In this document: positions 26,964 to 36,322 of the stretch, piece after piece | Layout of the letters: each line of letters begins with the position of its first letter | Numbering within the stretch: position 1 is the stretch's first letter | Assembly (NCBI RefSeq): GCF_013401995.1 | Contig: NZ_JACBJI010000002.1 | Span: 310,001 to 374,000 of the forward strand | Direction of reading: 5' to 3' | From: Flavobacterium agri | GTDB taxonomy: Bacteria > Bacteroidota > Bacteroidia > Flavobacteriales > Flavobacteriaceae | DNA: 64,000 bases | Program-made: the position numbers and the translations under genes | The notes under the pieces: generated by a model | What the model saw: the letters and a program-made list of their open reading frames with translations, nothing else | What the model was told of the DNA's origin: nothing | Database searches by the model: none

Positions 26964-29627
26964 ATGAAAAAAACACTACTAATTTTAGCTTTGGCGGTGA
27001 CTGTTGGGCAAGTGAGTGCCCAAAAAAGTTCGTCATGGACCAAGGTCGCGGCAAGCAAAGCCAGCGGTCTTGAACGGATTAGGCAGGTAGCCCCGTCCGA
27101 AGAGCAAAACCTGTATCAGGTGAACACGACTTTGCTAAGGCAAACCTTGCAAGGTGTAGAAAACCGTTGGTCTGGAAAACAGGGCGTCGTAATTCAAATC
27201 CCGAACATGGACGGCGCGATGGAGCGTTACCAGGTGTGGGAGAATTCGAACTTCGCTCCCGAACTTCAGGCACAATTTCCCGAAATCAGGGCTTACGTGG
27301 GTAAAGGATTGACCGATCCTACAGCGGTAATCCACTTCAGCCTTAGTCCGAAAGGTATTCAAACTATGGTAATGCGTGCCGATCGCGGTACCGAATTCAT
27401 CGAACCTTTCACTACAGACCGCAACGTATATGTGATTTTTGATTCGAAGACGCGTCGCCCGGGACGTTTGCCTTTAGCATGTACTACCGAAGACGTGGCC
27501 ATCAACGATGAATTGGCACGAAACAACGCAACGGCTTTGGCCAATAACGGAATTTATAAAACAATGAGATTGGCGCTGTCGTGTACAGGTGAATATACCG
27601 TATACCACGGCGGACAGGTTTCTGATGCGCTTGATGCAATGAACGCCACTATGACGCGTTGTAACGGAGTTTTTGAGAATGACTTCGCGCTTCACTTGAA
27701 TATTATCGCCAACAACAGTGCGATTGTCTATACCAATGCGGCGACAGATCCTTATTCGCCGGCGGCGAACATGGGTAACTGGAATGCAGAGCTCCAAACT
27801 AACCTGAACACTACAATCGGCGCGGCAAATTACGACATCGGTCACCTTTTCGGAGCAAGTGGCGGCGGCGGTAATGCAGGTTGTATCGGATGCGTATGCG
27901 TCAATGCGACAAAAGGAAGAGGAATCACCTCGCCTGCAGATGCGATCCCGGAAGGAGATAATTTCGATATCGATTATGTTGCCCATGAAATGGGTCACCA
28001 ATTGGGAGCGAACCATACCTTTTCGATGAATATTGAAGGCACTGGAGTGAATGTGGAGCCTGGAAGTGGGTCTACGATTATGGGGTACGCCGGAATTACG
28101 GGAGCGACCGATGTTCAGGCACATTCAGATGATTATTTCACTTACAGGAGCATCTTGCAAGTCCAGACGAACCTGGCGACCAAGACTTGTCCGGTTTCAA
28201 CCCCGATGTCTAATGGTGCTCCGACCGTAAGCGCAGGATCAGATTACACGATTCCAAAAGGAACAGCTTACAAACTGACTGGGTCGGCAACCGATCCGAA
28301 CGGAGATGCCCTTACGTATGCATGGGAACAAAACGACAGCGCGACCGATGCCGATACAGACGCCAACAGTTTCGCTTCACCGACGAAAGTTACAGGTCCG
28401 AACTTCCGCTCTTTGCCTCCGGTATCAGTGCCGGTGCGTTATATGCCGGCTTTCTCGAGCGTTTTGGCAGGAACTCTGAGCACGACATGGGAATCGGTAA
28501 ACACCGTCGCCCGTACCCTTAACTTTACGCTTACCGCTTGGGACAATGTAGCCGGTGGAGGACAAACCAATACGGACGCCATGGTGGTAACGGTAAACGG
28601 AACTGCCGGGCCTTTTATCTTGACTGCGCCAACCTTGAACCAAAGCTGGGTTCAGGGCACATCGGAAACCATTACTTGGAACGTGGCGGGAACGACTGCA
28701 GCGCCTGTGAACACGGCTAACGTAAACATTTTGTTCTCTTCGGATGCAGGTGCGACCTGGACTACTTTGGCAGCGAACGTGGCTAACGACGGTTCGGAAA
28801 CGATCACCGTTCCGAATGTGACCTCTACAAGCTGTTATATCATGGTTGAGGCGGTAGGCAACATCTTCTACGCGGTTTCGAGGTCTTTTGCTGTCGGGTA
28901 TATCATTACCACAACGTGTAATACGTATACGAACAGTACTTCTTTGGTAATCCCAGACGGAACTGGTGCGAACACACCAGGCGCGACCGTCAGCAATACG
29001 ATTGTCGTTCCCGCTTTGACGGGTACGATTTCAGATGTGAATGTCGGACTTAACGTGACGCATACATATCCGAACGACCTTGTTTTAGGCGTTACACACC
29101 CAGACGCTACCCAATCTTTGGTGTGGAACCGCGCTTGTGCAGGAAACAACAACTTCAATGTGACCTTGAGCGATGGCGGAGCCACATTCACTTGCGTCGC
29201 CAACATGACCGGTACTTTTGCGCCGTCTTCACCGCTTTCTGTTTTCAACGGTAAGACCCAGGGAGGAACCTGGACGCTATCTGCGGCAGACTTCTGGAAT
29301 GAAGACATAGGAAACGTGAACTCATGGTTCCTTGAAATCTGTACACAAACGGCTCAATTGGCCACGCCAAGCTTCGGTTTGACCGATTTCGCGATCTATC
29401 CGAACCCGAACAGCGGAAACTTCACGATCCAGTTCACGCCGACAGGAACAAAAGACGTTTCGGTTGCTGTACACGATCTGAGAGGACGTCAGGTATTCGA
29501 GAAAAAGTATTCGAATTCGGGCATTTTCGAACAGAACATCCAATTGAACCAGGTACAATCGGGCGTTTATTTGGTGACTGTTCAAGAAGGCGAACATAAA
29601 GAGGTTCGAAAAATCGTCATCAACTGA
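26964..29627 (+). CDS. Secreted reprolysin-like zinc metalloprotease with P-domain, T9SS type A
   Basis: 887 residues from ATG 26964 (MKKTLLILALAVTVGQVSAQ signal peptide). A propeptide region leads to the M12B-like catalytic domain with zinc site HEMGHQLGANHTF (HExxH plus the third His) and the following Met-turn region. C-terminal to it are a cadherin/Ig-like part (GSATDPNGDALTYAWEQND), a beta domain (SWVQGTSETITWNVAGTT) and a proprotein-convertase P-domain (SDVNVGLNVTHTYPNDLVLG). It ends in a type A sorting domain (FAIYPNPNSGNFTIQF, ending EVRKIVIN). It degrades extracellular protein or peptide substrates. It is the first of two tandem paralogs; the second starts 213 bases downstream. Confidence 0.93.
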   Translation: MKKTLLILALAVTVGQVSAQKSSSWTKVAASKASGLERIRQVAPSEEQNLYQVNTTLLRQTLQGVENRWSGKQGVVIQIPNMDGAMERYQVWENSNFAPELQAQFPEIRAYVGKGLTDPTAVIHFSLSPKGIQTMVMRADRGTEFIEPFTTDRNVYVIFDSKTRRPGRLPLACTTEDVAINDELARNNATALANNGIYKTMRLALSCTGEYTVYHGGQVSDALDAMNATMTRCNGVFENDFALHLNIIANNSAIVYTNAATDPYSPAANMGNWNAELQTNLNTTIGAANYDIGHLFGASGGGGNAGCIGCVCVNATKGRGITSPADAIPEGDNFDIDYVAHEMGHQLGANHTFSMNIEGTGVNVEPGSGSTIMGYAGITGATDVQAHSDDYFTYRSILQVQTNLATKTCPVSTPMSNGAPTVSAGSDYTIPKGTAYKLTGSATDPNGDALTYAWEQNDSATDADTDANSFASPTKVTGPNFRSLPPVSVPVRYMPAFSSVLAGTLSTTWESVNTVARTLNFTLTAWDNVAGGGQTNTDAMVVTVNGTAGPFILTAPTLNQSWVQGTSETITWNVAGTTAAPVNTANVNILFSSDAGATWTTLAANVANDGSETITVPNVTSTSCYIMVEAVGNIFYAVSRSFAVGYIITTTCNTYTNSTSLVIPDGTGANTPGATVSNTIVVPALTGTISDVNVGLNVTHTYPNDLVLGVTHPDATQSLVWNRACAGNNNFNVTLSDGGATFTCVANMTGTFAPSSPLSVFNGKTQGGTWTLSAADFWNEDIGNVNSWFLEICTQTAQLATPSFGLTDFAIYPNPNSGNFTIQFTPTGTKDVSVAVHDLRGRQVFEKKYSNSGIFEQNIQLNQVQSGVYLVTVQEGEHKEVRKIVIN

Positions 29628-29646
29628 TTGATTTTTAAATAATTTG

Positions 29647-29676
29647 AAGCGGTTCCATTTTTGGGACCGCTTTTTT
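29647..29676 (+). terminator. Rho-independent terminator
   Basis: AAGCGGTTCC (29647-29656) pairs with GGGACCGCTT (29663-29672) with one G-T wobble, followed by six T. It separates the two metalloprotease paralogs, so the second gene has its own promoter. Confidence 0.85.
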
Positions 29677-29815
29677 ATTTTACCAAGATCCGGATTAGGA
29701 CGAAAATGAATTTCGGCGGTGTTAAAACCTATAAAATTTGACAATTCGTTCATCTCGAAGTAACATATTAACAACTTAGCCGTCAAAACCTATTTTAAGT
29801 CCAACAAAAAACCAA

Positions 29816-29823
29816 TACATTTG
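29816..29823 (+). promoter_or_regulatory. Promoter -7 box TACATTTG
   Basis: A TAnnTTTG match 18 bases before ATG 29841. The -33 region is TTTTA-rich without a clean TTG. Confidence 0.5.
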
Positions 29824-29840
29824 GGAAAAATTAAACTATA

Positions 29841-32546
29841 ATGAAAAAAACCTTACTATGTTTAGCATTGGCCCTTTCTTTCGGAAGCCTTTCGGCTCAA
29901 AAAGGATCGCCATGGCAAAAGGTGGGCACGGATAAGCTTTCTGGGCGTCAGGCCATCAGAACAGGCGATATTCCGGAAAACCAACGCCTTTACCAAATCA
30001 ATCAGGCTCAATTTACCGCCGCTCTTGCTTCGGCAACAGATAAATTTTCTGGACAAGCGGGAGTAGAAATTTCAATTCCGAATTCAGCCGGACAACTCGA
30101 GCGTTTCCTCGTTTGGGAAAATTCGAACTTCGATGCAGAACTTCAGGCGCAATACCCGAACATCCGCGCTTATGTCGGAAAAGGAATTACAGATCCTACC
30201 GCACAATTGAACTTGAGCGTTTCTCCAAAAGGAGTAAAAACGATGCTTCTTCGTGCCGACAGAAAATCTGAATTCATCGAGCCGTACACTACAGACCGTT
30301 CAGTTTATGTGGTAAAAGGAGCTGAGTCAAGAAGCCACGCAAGCCTTCCTTGGGTTTGTAGCACAGACGACGTAGCTCTTAACCAACAGTTGAACACAGA
30401 AGTGATGCGTTCGAACAACCAATCGTACAAAACAATGCGTTTGGCCTTGTCATGTAACGCTGAATACACCATCTATCACGGCGGACAGGTTTCTGATGCA
30501 CTTGATGCGATGAACGCCACGATGACCCGTGTTAACGGTATCATGGAAAAGGATTTGTCGATTCACCTTAACATTATCGCTTCGTCGAGTTCGGTAATCT
30601 TTACCAACGCCACAACGGATCCGTATACTCCTTTCGATTCAGGAAACGGTATCGATGACTGGAACCAACAGTTGCAAACGACGTTGACCAACTCTATCGG
30701 AAATGCCAATTACGATATCGGACACATGTTCGGTTCGAATGGCGGCGGTGGAAATGCCGGTTGTATCGGGTGCGTTTGCGTTAACCCGACAATTGGTAAT
30801 CCACTAGGGAAAGGAAGCGGAATCACGTCTCCTGCCGATGGTATACCGGAAGGTGATAACTTCGACGTAGATTACGTTGTTCACGAAATGGGTCACCAAA
30901 TGGGAGGAAATCACACGTTCTCGTTTTCGACTGAAAACAACGCAGTGAACGTTGAACCAGGAAGTGGTTCGACCATTATGGCCTATGCCGGAATTACAGG
31001 TGCTACAGACGTTCAGGCGCATTCAGATCCTTACTTCACTTACAGAAGTATCTTGCAGATCCAAACTAACATGGCGACAAAAACTTGTCCGGTTAGCACG
31101 CCAATCGCGAATACGCCTCCAACTATCAACGCTGGTGCCGATTTCACGATTCCTAAAGGAACAGCTTTCATCTTGAAAGGAACTGGTTCCGATGCACAAG
31201 GTGACACGATCACTTACTGTTGGGAACAAAACGATGATGCTACGGTTGTAGGAGCTGCTGCTTCATATCCGTCGCCTACAAAAACAGACGGACCTAACTT
31301 CCGTTCGGTTAACCCTTCAACATCGCCTAACCGTTATATGCCGGCTTTCTCAAGCGTTTTGGCAGGTAACTTGACTACAATGTGGGAAACCGTTTCTACT
31401 GTTGCGCGTACTATGAACTTTACCCTTACGGGAAGAGACAGCAACGGTCCGACGTCTTCACAGACCCAAACAGATGCAATGATCGTTACCGTTAACGCTA
31501 CTGCAGGACCTTTCCAGGTGACTTATCCGAATATCGCAAACGAAACTTGGCTCCAGAATACGGCCAAAACCGTTACTTGGGATGTTGCAGGGACAACTGG
31601 AAACGGAATCAACACATCTAACGTAAACATCTTGTTCTCGTCTGATGCCGGTGCTACTTTCACGACTTTGGTTGCCAATACGCCAAACGACGGATCTGAA
31701 GCTATTACCGTTCCGAACGTAGCCGCTCCTTATTGCCGAATCATGATCGAGCCGGTAGGAAACATTTACTATGCGGTTTCTAAATCATTCGCTATCGGAT
31801 ACACCGTTACAGTTACCAATACTTGTAACACATATACAGGAACCGTTACGGCTGCTGCTGTAGCTGGTCCGGATACACAGTATGCCGTTCAGGGAACAGT
31901 AGACGTTCCGGATAACGTTACGATTTCAGATGTGAACTTGACCATCAATATCACGCACCCGAAAGTGAATGATTTGTACGTTGGTCTGGTCAAGCCGAAC
32001 AGCACAGTAGTAGATTGCCAGATTTACACGCAAAGCTGCCCTACGCTGATCACTCAAAACATGGTTTGTACTTGGGATGATGCGGCTCCGACTTTGGCTT
32101 GTGCCACTCTTGGTGCAGGAAACTCTTACAAGCCGGCCAACCAGCTTCTTGAAGTGTTCAACGGAGGTCAGTCACAAGGTTTGTGGAGATTGGCAATCGC
32201 CGACGTAACTGCTGCCAACAGCGGTACTCTTAATAGCTGGTCTTTGCAGATTTGCTCTACTACGACTACTGTTACTTTGGCTACAGACAATTTCGAACTT
32301 ACCGATTTCAGTCTTTATCCTAACCCGAACAACGGATCGTTCAACGTGAAATTCACTCCAGACGGAAGCAACGACATTAAAATCAATGTTCACGATATCC
32401 AGGGAAGAAGAATTTTGGCTAAAACGTATCCTGCAACAGGTGCATTCGAAGAAAACCTTCAATTGCAATCGGTTCAGTCAGGAGTTTACCTCGTTACCGT
32501 ACAAAACGGTGCGAACAAGACGGTTAAACGCGTTGTGGTTCAATAA
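29841..32546 (+). CDS. Secreted reprolysin-like zinc metalloprotease, paralog of the preceding gene
   Basis: 901 residues with the same order of parts as its neighbour: signal peptide (MKKTLLCLALALSFGSLSAQ), propeptide, zinc site HEMGHQMGGNHTF, MAYAGITGATDVQAHSD region, TYCWEQNDDATV domain, P-domain (NLTINITHPKVNDLYVGL) and type A sorting tail (FSLYPNPNNGSFNVKFT). Long stretches align with the upstream paralog. Its synonymous codon use differs by eye: more GCT, GTT, TCT and ACA codons, as often seen in highly expressed genes of this group. It is flanked by terminators on both sides, so it is an independent unit. Confidence 0.93.
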   Translation: MKKTLLCLALALSFGSLSAQKGSPWQKVGTDKLSGRQAIRTGDIPENQRLYQINQAQFTAALASATDKFSGQAGVEISIPNSAGQLERFLVWENSNFDAELQAQYPNIRAYVGKGITDPTAQLNLSVSPKGVKTMLLRADRKSEFIEPYTTDRSVYVVKGAESRSHASLPWVCSTDDVALNQQLNTEVMRSNNQSYKTMRLALSCNAEYTIYHGGQVSDALDAMNATMTRVNGIMEKDLSIHLNIIASSSSVIFTNATTDPYTPFDSGNGIDDWNQQLQTTLTNSIGNANYDIGHMFGSNGGGGNAGCIGCVCVNPTIGNPLGKGSGITSPADGIPEGDNFDVDYVVHEMGHQMGGNHTFSFSTENNAVNVEPGSGSTIMAYAGITGATDVQAHSDPYFTYRSILQIQTNMATKTCPVSTPIANTPPTINAGADFTIPKGTAFILKGTGSDAQGDTITYCWEQNDDATVVGAAASYPSPTKTDGPNFRSVNPSTSPNRYMPAFSSVLAGNLTTMWETVSTVARTMNFTLTGRDSNGPTSSQTQTDAMIVTVNATAGPFQVTYPNIANETWLQNTAKTVTWDVAGTTGNGINTSNVNILFSSDAGATFTTLVANTPNDGSEAITVPNVAAPYCRIMIEPVGNIYYAVSKSFAIGYTVTVTNTCNTYTGTVTAAAVAGPDTQYAVQGTVDVPDNVTISDVNLTINITHPKVNDLYVGLVKPNSTVVDCQIYTQSCPTLITQNMVCTWDDAAPTLACATLGAGNSYKPANQLLEVFNGGQSQGLWRLAIADVTAANSGTLNSWSLQICSTTTTVTLATDNFELTDFSLYPNPNNGSFNVKFTPDGSNDIKINVHDIQGRRILAKTYPATGAFEENLQLQSVQSGVYLVTVQNGANKTVKRVVVQ

Positions 32547-32570
32547 TCACAAAACCATCATAGTTATAGA

Positions 32571-32597
32571 AAAGGGAGGCGAAAGCTTCCCTTTTTT
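32571..32597 (+). terminator. Rho-independent terminator
   Basis: AAAGGGAGGC (32571-32580) and GCTTCCCTTT (32585-32594) form a stem around a GAAA tetraloop with one G-T wobble, then a T tract. Confidence 0.9.
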
Positions 32598-32663
32598 ATT
32601 TAGGTAATCGGTTGATTCCGAATAAATAAATAACCAAAATGTAACGTTTTTTATTTTTTTTGG

Positions 32664-32671
32664 TAGTTTTG
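32664..32671 (+). promoter_or_regulatory. Promoter -7 box TAGTTTTG, very short leader
   Basis: A TAnnTTTG match ending 11 bases before ATG 32682, so the transcript leader would be only about 4 bases, or about 10 if ATG 32688 is used. Confidence 0.5.
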
Positions 32672-32681
32672 ACCCAACGAC

Positions 32682-33905
32682 ATGGCTATGAATAGACTTT
32701 TTACTTTAATGCTCGCATTGCTTTCTGTGGCTGTTTCGGCCCAGAAACGCTGTGGCACAAACGAAAGGATAGCCCAGTTGTCTAACGATCCCGAGTTCTT
32801 TGCGAGGCATCAGGCCATAACGCGTTATTTGAAGGATGCGCGTATGCACCAACGCAATCTGTCGGCTAACATGCCTAACGTTACAGTAACTATTCCTGTA
32901 GTATTTCACGTACTTTATAAGAACAACAACCAAAATATTTCGGAATCGCAGATAGAATCCCAACTCGCGGTCATGAACGCCGACTTCAGGCGACTCAACA
33001 GCGATTTTTCAAGCGTCGTCCCCGAACCGTTCCAATGTCATGGAGCCGACATGGAAATCTGTTTCGCAAAGGCCACGATCGCTCCCAACGGACAGCCCAC
33101 CAACGGCATCACACGCAAACACGTCGACGAAGATTTCAATCTCGAAACCCAATATTATACAGAAGAAGGCCAACCGGCTTGGGATACGTCACACTATCTC
33201 AACGTATGGATCGGACGTTTCCCGACTTTCGGCTATCTTGGCTTCGCGACGCCTCCGGCTGCTGCAGGTCAAGCGTATGACGGTCTGTGTATTTCGTATA
33301 AATGCGTCGGAAGCATGGGTTCGGCAATTCCTCCGTACAACCAAGGACGCACGATTGTACACGAATTGGGCCATTACTTAGGGCTTTTGCATCCGTGGGG
33401 AGAAGATGAGTCGTCTTGTGGCGAAATGACGAACGACGACGGATTGGAAGACACGCCCGCCATCAACGATCCGCATTTCGGATGTCCGAGCTATCCCGAA
33501 AACAGCAACATGTGCAATCCCGATGAACACGGCGCGATGTTCATGAACTTTATGGACTATGTTGACGATGCGTGTATGGCTTTCTTTACAGATGACCAAA
33601 AATCGGTGGCACAAGCGACTTTGGCAGGACCGCGGTCGTCTTTGTTAGGCGTGCGCGAGATCATCTCCAATAGCGACATTTTGGTGTATCCGAATCCCGC
33701 CGATAAATACTTCGTCATCCATTCCGACAAGACGTATGTGGATAAGGTAGAAATCTATAACGCGAACGGCCAACTCAAAAAAGAGGCGACGCTCGATAAG
33801 GTCGAAAACGTGATTGGGCTTGAAAACCTGCCTCAAGGCGTATATTTCCTGAGGATTTACGCAAACGGCAAATTCCTTCGATCGGACAAAATCATCAAAA
33901 AATAA
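32682..33905 (+). CDS. Secreted M43 (pappalysin-like) zinc metalloprotease, T9SS type A
   Basis: 407 residues from ATG 32682; ATG 32688 (MNRLFTLMLALLSVAVSAQ) is an equally good start. Zinc site HELGHYLGLLHPWG, then the pappalysin Met-turn in FMNFMDYVDDACMAFFTDDQ, and paired cysteines typical of M43 (SSCGEMTNDDG, FGCPSYPENSNMC). The C-terminal type A sorting domain begins ILVYPNPADKYFVIHSDK and ends LRSDKIIKK. It is the third secreted metalloprotease in a row but from another family than the first two. Substrates are unknown. Confidence 0.93.
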   Translation: MAMNRLFTLMLALLSVAVSAQKRCGTNERIAQLSNDPEFFARHQAITRYLKDARMHQRNLSANMPNVTVTIPVVFHVLYKNNNQNISESQIESQLAVMNADFRRLNSDFSSVVPEPFQCHGADMEICFAKATIAPNGQPTNGITRKHVDEDFNLETQYYTEEGQPAWDTSHYLNVWIGRFPTFGYLGFATPPAAAGQAYDGLCISYKCVGSMGSAIPPYNQGRTIVHELGHYLGLLHPWGEDESSCGEMTNDDGLEDTPAINDPHFGCPSYPENSNMCNPDEHGAMFMNFMDYVDDACMAFFTDDQKSVAQATLAGPRSSLLGVREIISNSDILVYPNPADKYFVIHSDKTYVDKVEIYNANGQLKKEATLDKVENVIGLENLPQGVYFLRIYANGKFLRSDKIIKK

Positions 33906-33934
33906 AAAACCCTCCATAATCGGAGGGTTTTTCT
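33905..33934. terminator. Bidirectional terminator between convergent genes
   Basis: AAAAACCCTCC (33905-33915) and GGAGGGTTTTT (33922-33932) form a perfect 11-bp stem with a 6-base loop and A/T tracts on both sides. It serves the M43 gene and the convergent gene ending at 33954. Confidence 0.9.
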
Positions 33935-33953
33935 TTGCTAACCTTTATCAGAA

Positions 33954-34556
33954 TTATTTACCGGCTTTTACCGAGTCGGTGAAGGTCTTATTGCTGTAAG
34001 TGGTCACGAACGTATAGTTTCCGTAGTTGACGTTGTCAAAGCTGAACATTTTGATCAGGCTTAACTCGGCCGGGAATGTCTGGCGGTACAATTCCGATCC
34101 GCTGTCGTCGAAAATCGCGATTTCTACAGGAGTTTTCTCGGTGTTGATGATGCTTAGGCTCACTCGATCGGTTCCTTTTTTGACGACCATAGGTTTTTTC
34201 ACCTCGGCTTTCGCTTCTGTCGAAATTTTAGCCGAATTCGCGTCTATCGTAATCTCATAACGTGTGATTTTGTGAGCCGATTCCGCTTCGAGCGTATACG
34301 TTCCCGAAGGAAAAGCGTTGAGGTCGTATTTTCTGGAGATATGACCATCAGAATCGATGGTTTCCTGGAACAAAAGATCCTCGTTGTCTGCGAATATCGA
34401 GAGTTTGATGTTTTTTGCCTCAACAAGTGACAAGCTCACCGTTTTACCGTTAGTGTTCATGACGCGCAGCGAAAAATCTGCCGTGTTGGCAAATGCGGAA
34501 AAAGCCATCCCGAACAACATTGCCATAACCAATCCGAATTTCATGAAATTTTTCAT
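33954..34556 (-). CDS. Small secreted protein of unknown function
   Basis: 200 residues with a signal peptide (MKNFMKFGLVMAMLFGMAFSAFA). Two Ig-like/beta-sandwich stretches follow: FSLRVMNTNGKTVSLSLVEA up to YTLEAESAHKITRYEITI, and VSLSIINTEKTPVEIAIFDD up to YGNYTFVTTYSNKTF. Both resemble the short secreted beta-sandwich proteins common in Flavobacterium (DUF3244/sorting-domain-like repeats). It has no C-terminal T9SS motif, so it probably stays in the periplasm. It shares a terminator with the convergent protease gene and is divergent to the AraC gene. Function unknown. Confidence 0.75.
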   Translation of the reverse strand: MKNFMKFGLVMAMLFGMAFSAFANTADFSLRVMNTNGKTVSLSLVEAKNIKLSIFADNEDLLFQETIDSDGHISRKYDLNAFPSGTYTLEAESAHKITRYEITIDANSAKISTEAKAEVKKPMVVKKGTDRVSLSIINTEKTPVEIAIFDDSGSELYRQTFPAELSLIKMFSFDNVNYGNYTFVTTYSNKTFTDSVKAGK

Positions 34557-34711
34557 AGTGCTTAAATTTTAGGTTGAACATTGATTTCAATGGTGTAAAA
34601 TTAGAAAGATGACATAGGCGATGTTAGCAGCAAATGTTCAGATTTGTGTGCTGGATTAACATTAAATGACGTTAAATTAAGGTTAAATGGTAATTTAGTT
34701 CATATTATGGT

Positions 34712-34753
34712 TAATTTTGCACAGAAAGTACATTTTCGAACTGTGTAATTTTG
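34712..34753 (+). promoter_or_regulatory. Two TAATTTTG boxes before the AraC gene
   Basis: Identical TAnnTTTG matches lie at 34712-34719 and 34746-34753. The second ends only 4 bases before ATG 34758, so a transcript from it would be nearly leaderless; the first would give a leader of about 30 bases. Which one is used cannot be told. Confidence 0.45.
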
Positions 34754-34757
34754 TCAT

Positions 34758-35621
34758 ATGAAACCCGCATTAGAAGTCATAGAACCATCGTTCGGAAGCT
34801 CGTTTTACTATTCGAGGTTCGATGAGAAGGCCAACGTCAAATCGCACGTATGGCATTACCATCCCGAAATCGAGTTGGTTTACGTCAACGGAGGCTCGGG
34901 CAAGCGTCAAATCGGCAGCCATGTTTCCTATTATAACGACGGCGATTTGATCCTGATCGGAAGCAATTTGCCGCATTGCGGATTCACCGACGACCAAACG
35001 GGAAATACAAACGAGACCGTAATCCAGATGAAACCCGATTTTTTGGGAACGGCTTTTATGGGATTGCCCGAAATCAAAAACATCGGATTGCTTTTCAACG
35101 AAGCCAAGGGCGGTATCGCTTTCGGGCGCGAAACCATGGACAAGGTCGGCGCGCGAATCGAAGCCATGGAGCGTTTGCCTCAATTCGAAAGATTGATGGC
35201 GATGCTTTCGATCCTCAACGATTTGCATTTGGCAAAAGACATCAAAATCCTCAATGCCGCCGGATTTTCGATGGAAACCCAGGTTCAGGACAACGATCGC
35301 ATCAATTCGGTGTTCAATCACGTGAAAGACAATTTCCAGAACCCGATCACGCTAGAGGAAATGGCCGATTTGGTCAGTATGACCGTTCCTTCGTTTTGCC
35401 GCTATTTCAAAAAAGTCACGAACAAGACCTTTACGCGATTCGTCAACGAATACCGCGTCGTGCACGCTTCGAAACTTTTGGCCGAAAAGCAGATCGGCAT
35501 AACCGAAATCTGCTTCGAAAGCGGCTTCAACAACTTCAGCTATTTCAATAAGACGTTTAGGGAATTGACCGGAAAGAGCGCTTCGGAATATAGGAAGCAG
35601 TACCGTTCGGTAATCAATTAA
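34758..35621 (+). CDS. AraC family transcriptional regulator with N-terminal cupin
   Basis: 287 residues. The N-terminal cupin sensor domain has VWHYHPEIELVYVNGGSGKR and NDGDLILIGSNLPH. The C-terminal double HTH of AraC/XylS type has ITLEEMADLVSMTVPSFCRY and the signature GITEICFESGFNNFSYFNKT. Cupin-AraC regulators usually sense a sugar or another small ligand; no target is visible. The adjacent genes are a NAD(P)-binding protein (same strand, 44 bases on) and a divergent small secreted protein. Confidence 0.9.
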   Translation: MKPALEVIEPSFGSSFYYSRFDEKANVKSHVWHYHPEIELVYVNGGSGKRQIGSHVSYYNDGDLILIGSNLPHCGFTDDQTGNTNETVIQMKPDFLGTAFMGLPEIKNIGLLFNEAKGGIAFGRETMDKVGARIEAMERLPQFERLMAMLSILNDLHLAKDIKILNAAGFSMETQVQDNDRINSVFNHVKDNFQNPITLEEMADLVSMTVPSFCRYFKKVTNKTFTRFVNEYRVVHASKLLAEKQIGITEICFESGFNNFSYFNKTFRELTGKSASEYRKQYRSVIN

Positions 35622-35665
35622 CGACTTTTGCGTATATTTCGGATAACGAAATCTGAACGCGAGTC

Positions 35666-36304
35666 ATGAAAGCATTGGTCATCGGGGCAACGGGTGCAAC
35701 GGGAAAAGATCTTGTCGAAACCTTGGCAAATGATACTTCGTATACGGAAGTCGTTTTGTTCGTGAGGCGCTTGAGCGGAAATAAGCATCCGAAAATCACC
35801 GAAGTGCTAACAGATTTCAATAACCCAGGATCGGTTTCCGATATCGTCCGCGGCGATGTATTGTTCTGCTGTCTCGGCACTACATTGCAAGCGGCGGGAT
35901 CGAAAGAAAAACAATGGGAAATCGATTATGAAATTCCGGCCCGTTTCGCCGAAATCGCAAGTAAAAATAAGGTCAGTTCTGTCGTTTTGCTGTCGGCTTA
36001 CGCAGCGAATCCGTCGAGCAATGTATTTTATTCGAGTATGAAAGGCAAGCTTGAAGAGCATTTCAGAAAACTATCGTTCGAACGATTGATTATCTTCAGG
36101 CCAGGATTGTTATTGCGCAAAGATACCGACAGATGGGGCGAGAAAGCTTCGGCTGCGGTACTTAAAATCGTGAATGCGGTAGGGCTTTTCAGTAAGTTCC
36201 GTCCGATGCCGACAAAAGTGCTCGCTGAAAAAATGGCAAAGGCTCCTAAAACTTTGAGCAGTGGCGAACAAATCGTGAGTTTGCAGCATATCTTCGATTA
36301 CTAG
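35666..36304 (+). CDS. NAD(P)-binding (HTATIP2/YbjT-like atypical SDR) protein
   Basis: 212 residues, an atypical short-chain dehydrogenase. N-terminal Rossmann motif MKALVIGATGATGKDLVE (GATGATG), FCCLGTT in the cofactor-binding strand, and VVLLSAYAANPSSNVFYSSM with the Tyr-x3-Lys replaced by YSSMKGK. RLIIFRPGLLLRKD is the strand after it. It is likely a small oxidoreductase or NAD(P)-sensing protein. It is 18 bases from the convergent end of pth, and may be read through from the AraC gene. Confidence 0.85.
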   Translation: MKALVIGATGATGKDLVETLANDTSYTEVVLFVRRLSGNKHPKITEVLTDFNNPGSVSDIVRGDVLFCCLGTTLQAAGSKEKQWEIDYEIPARFAEIASKNKVSSVVLLSAYAANPSSNVFYSSMKGKLEEHFRKLSFERLIIFRPGLLLRKDTDRWGEKASAAVLKIVNAVGLFSKFRPMPTKVLAEKMAKAPKTLSSGEQIVSLQHIFDY

Positions 36305-36322
36305 CAACCTCTTGATCAACGA

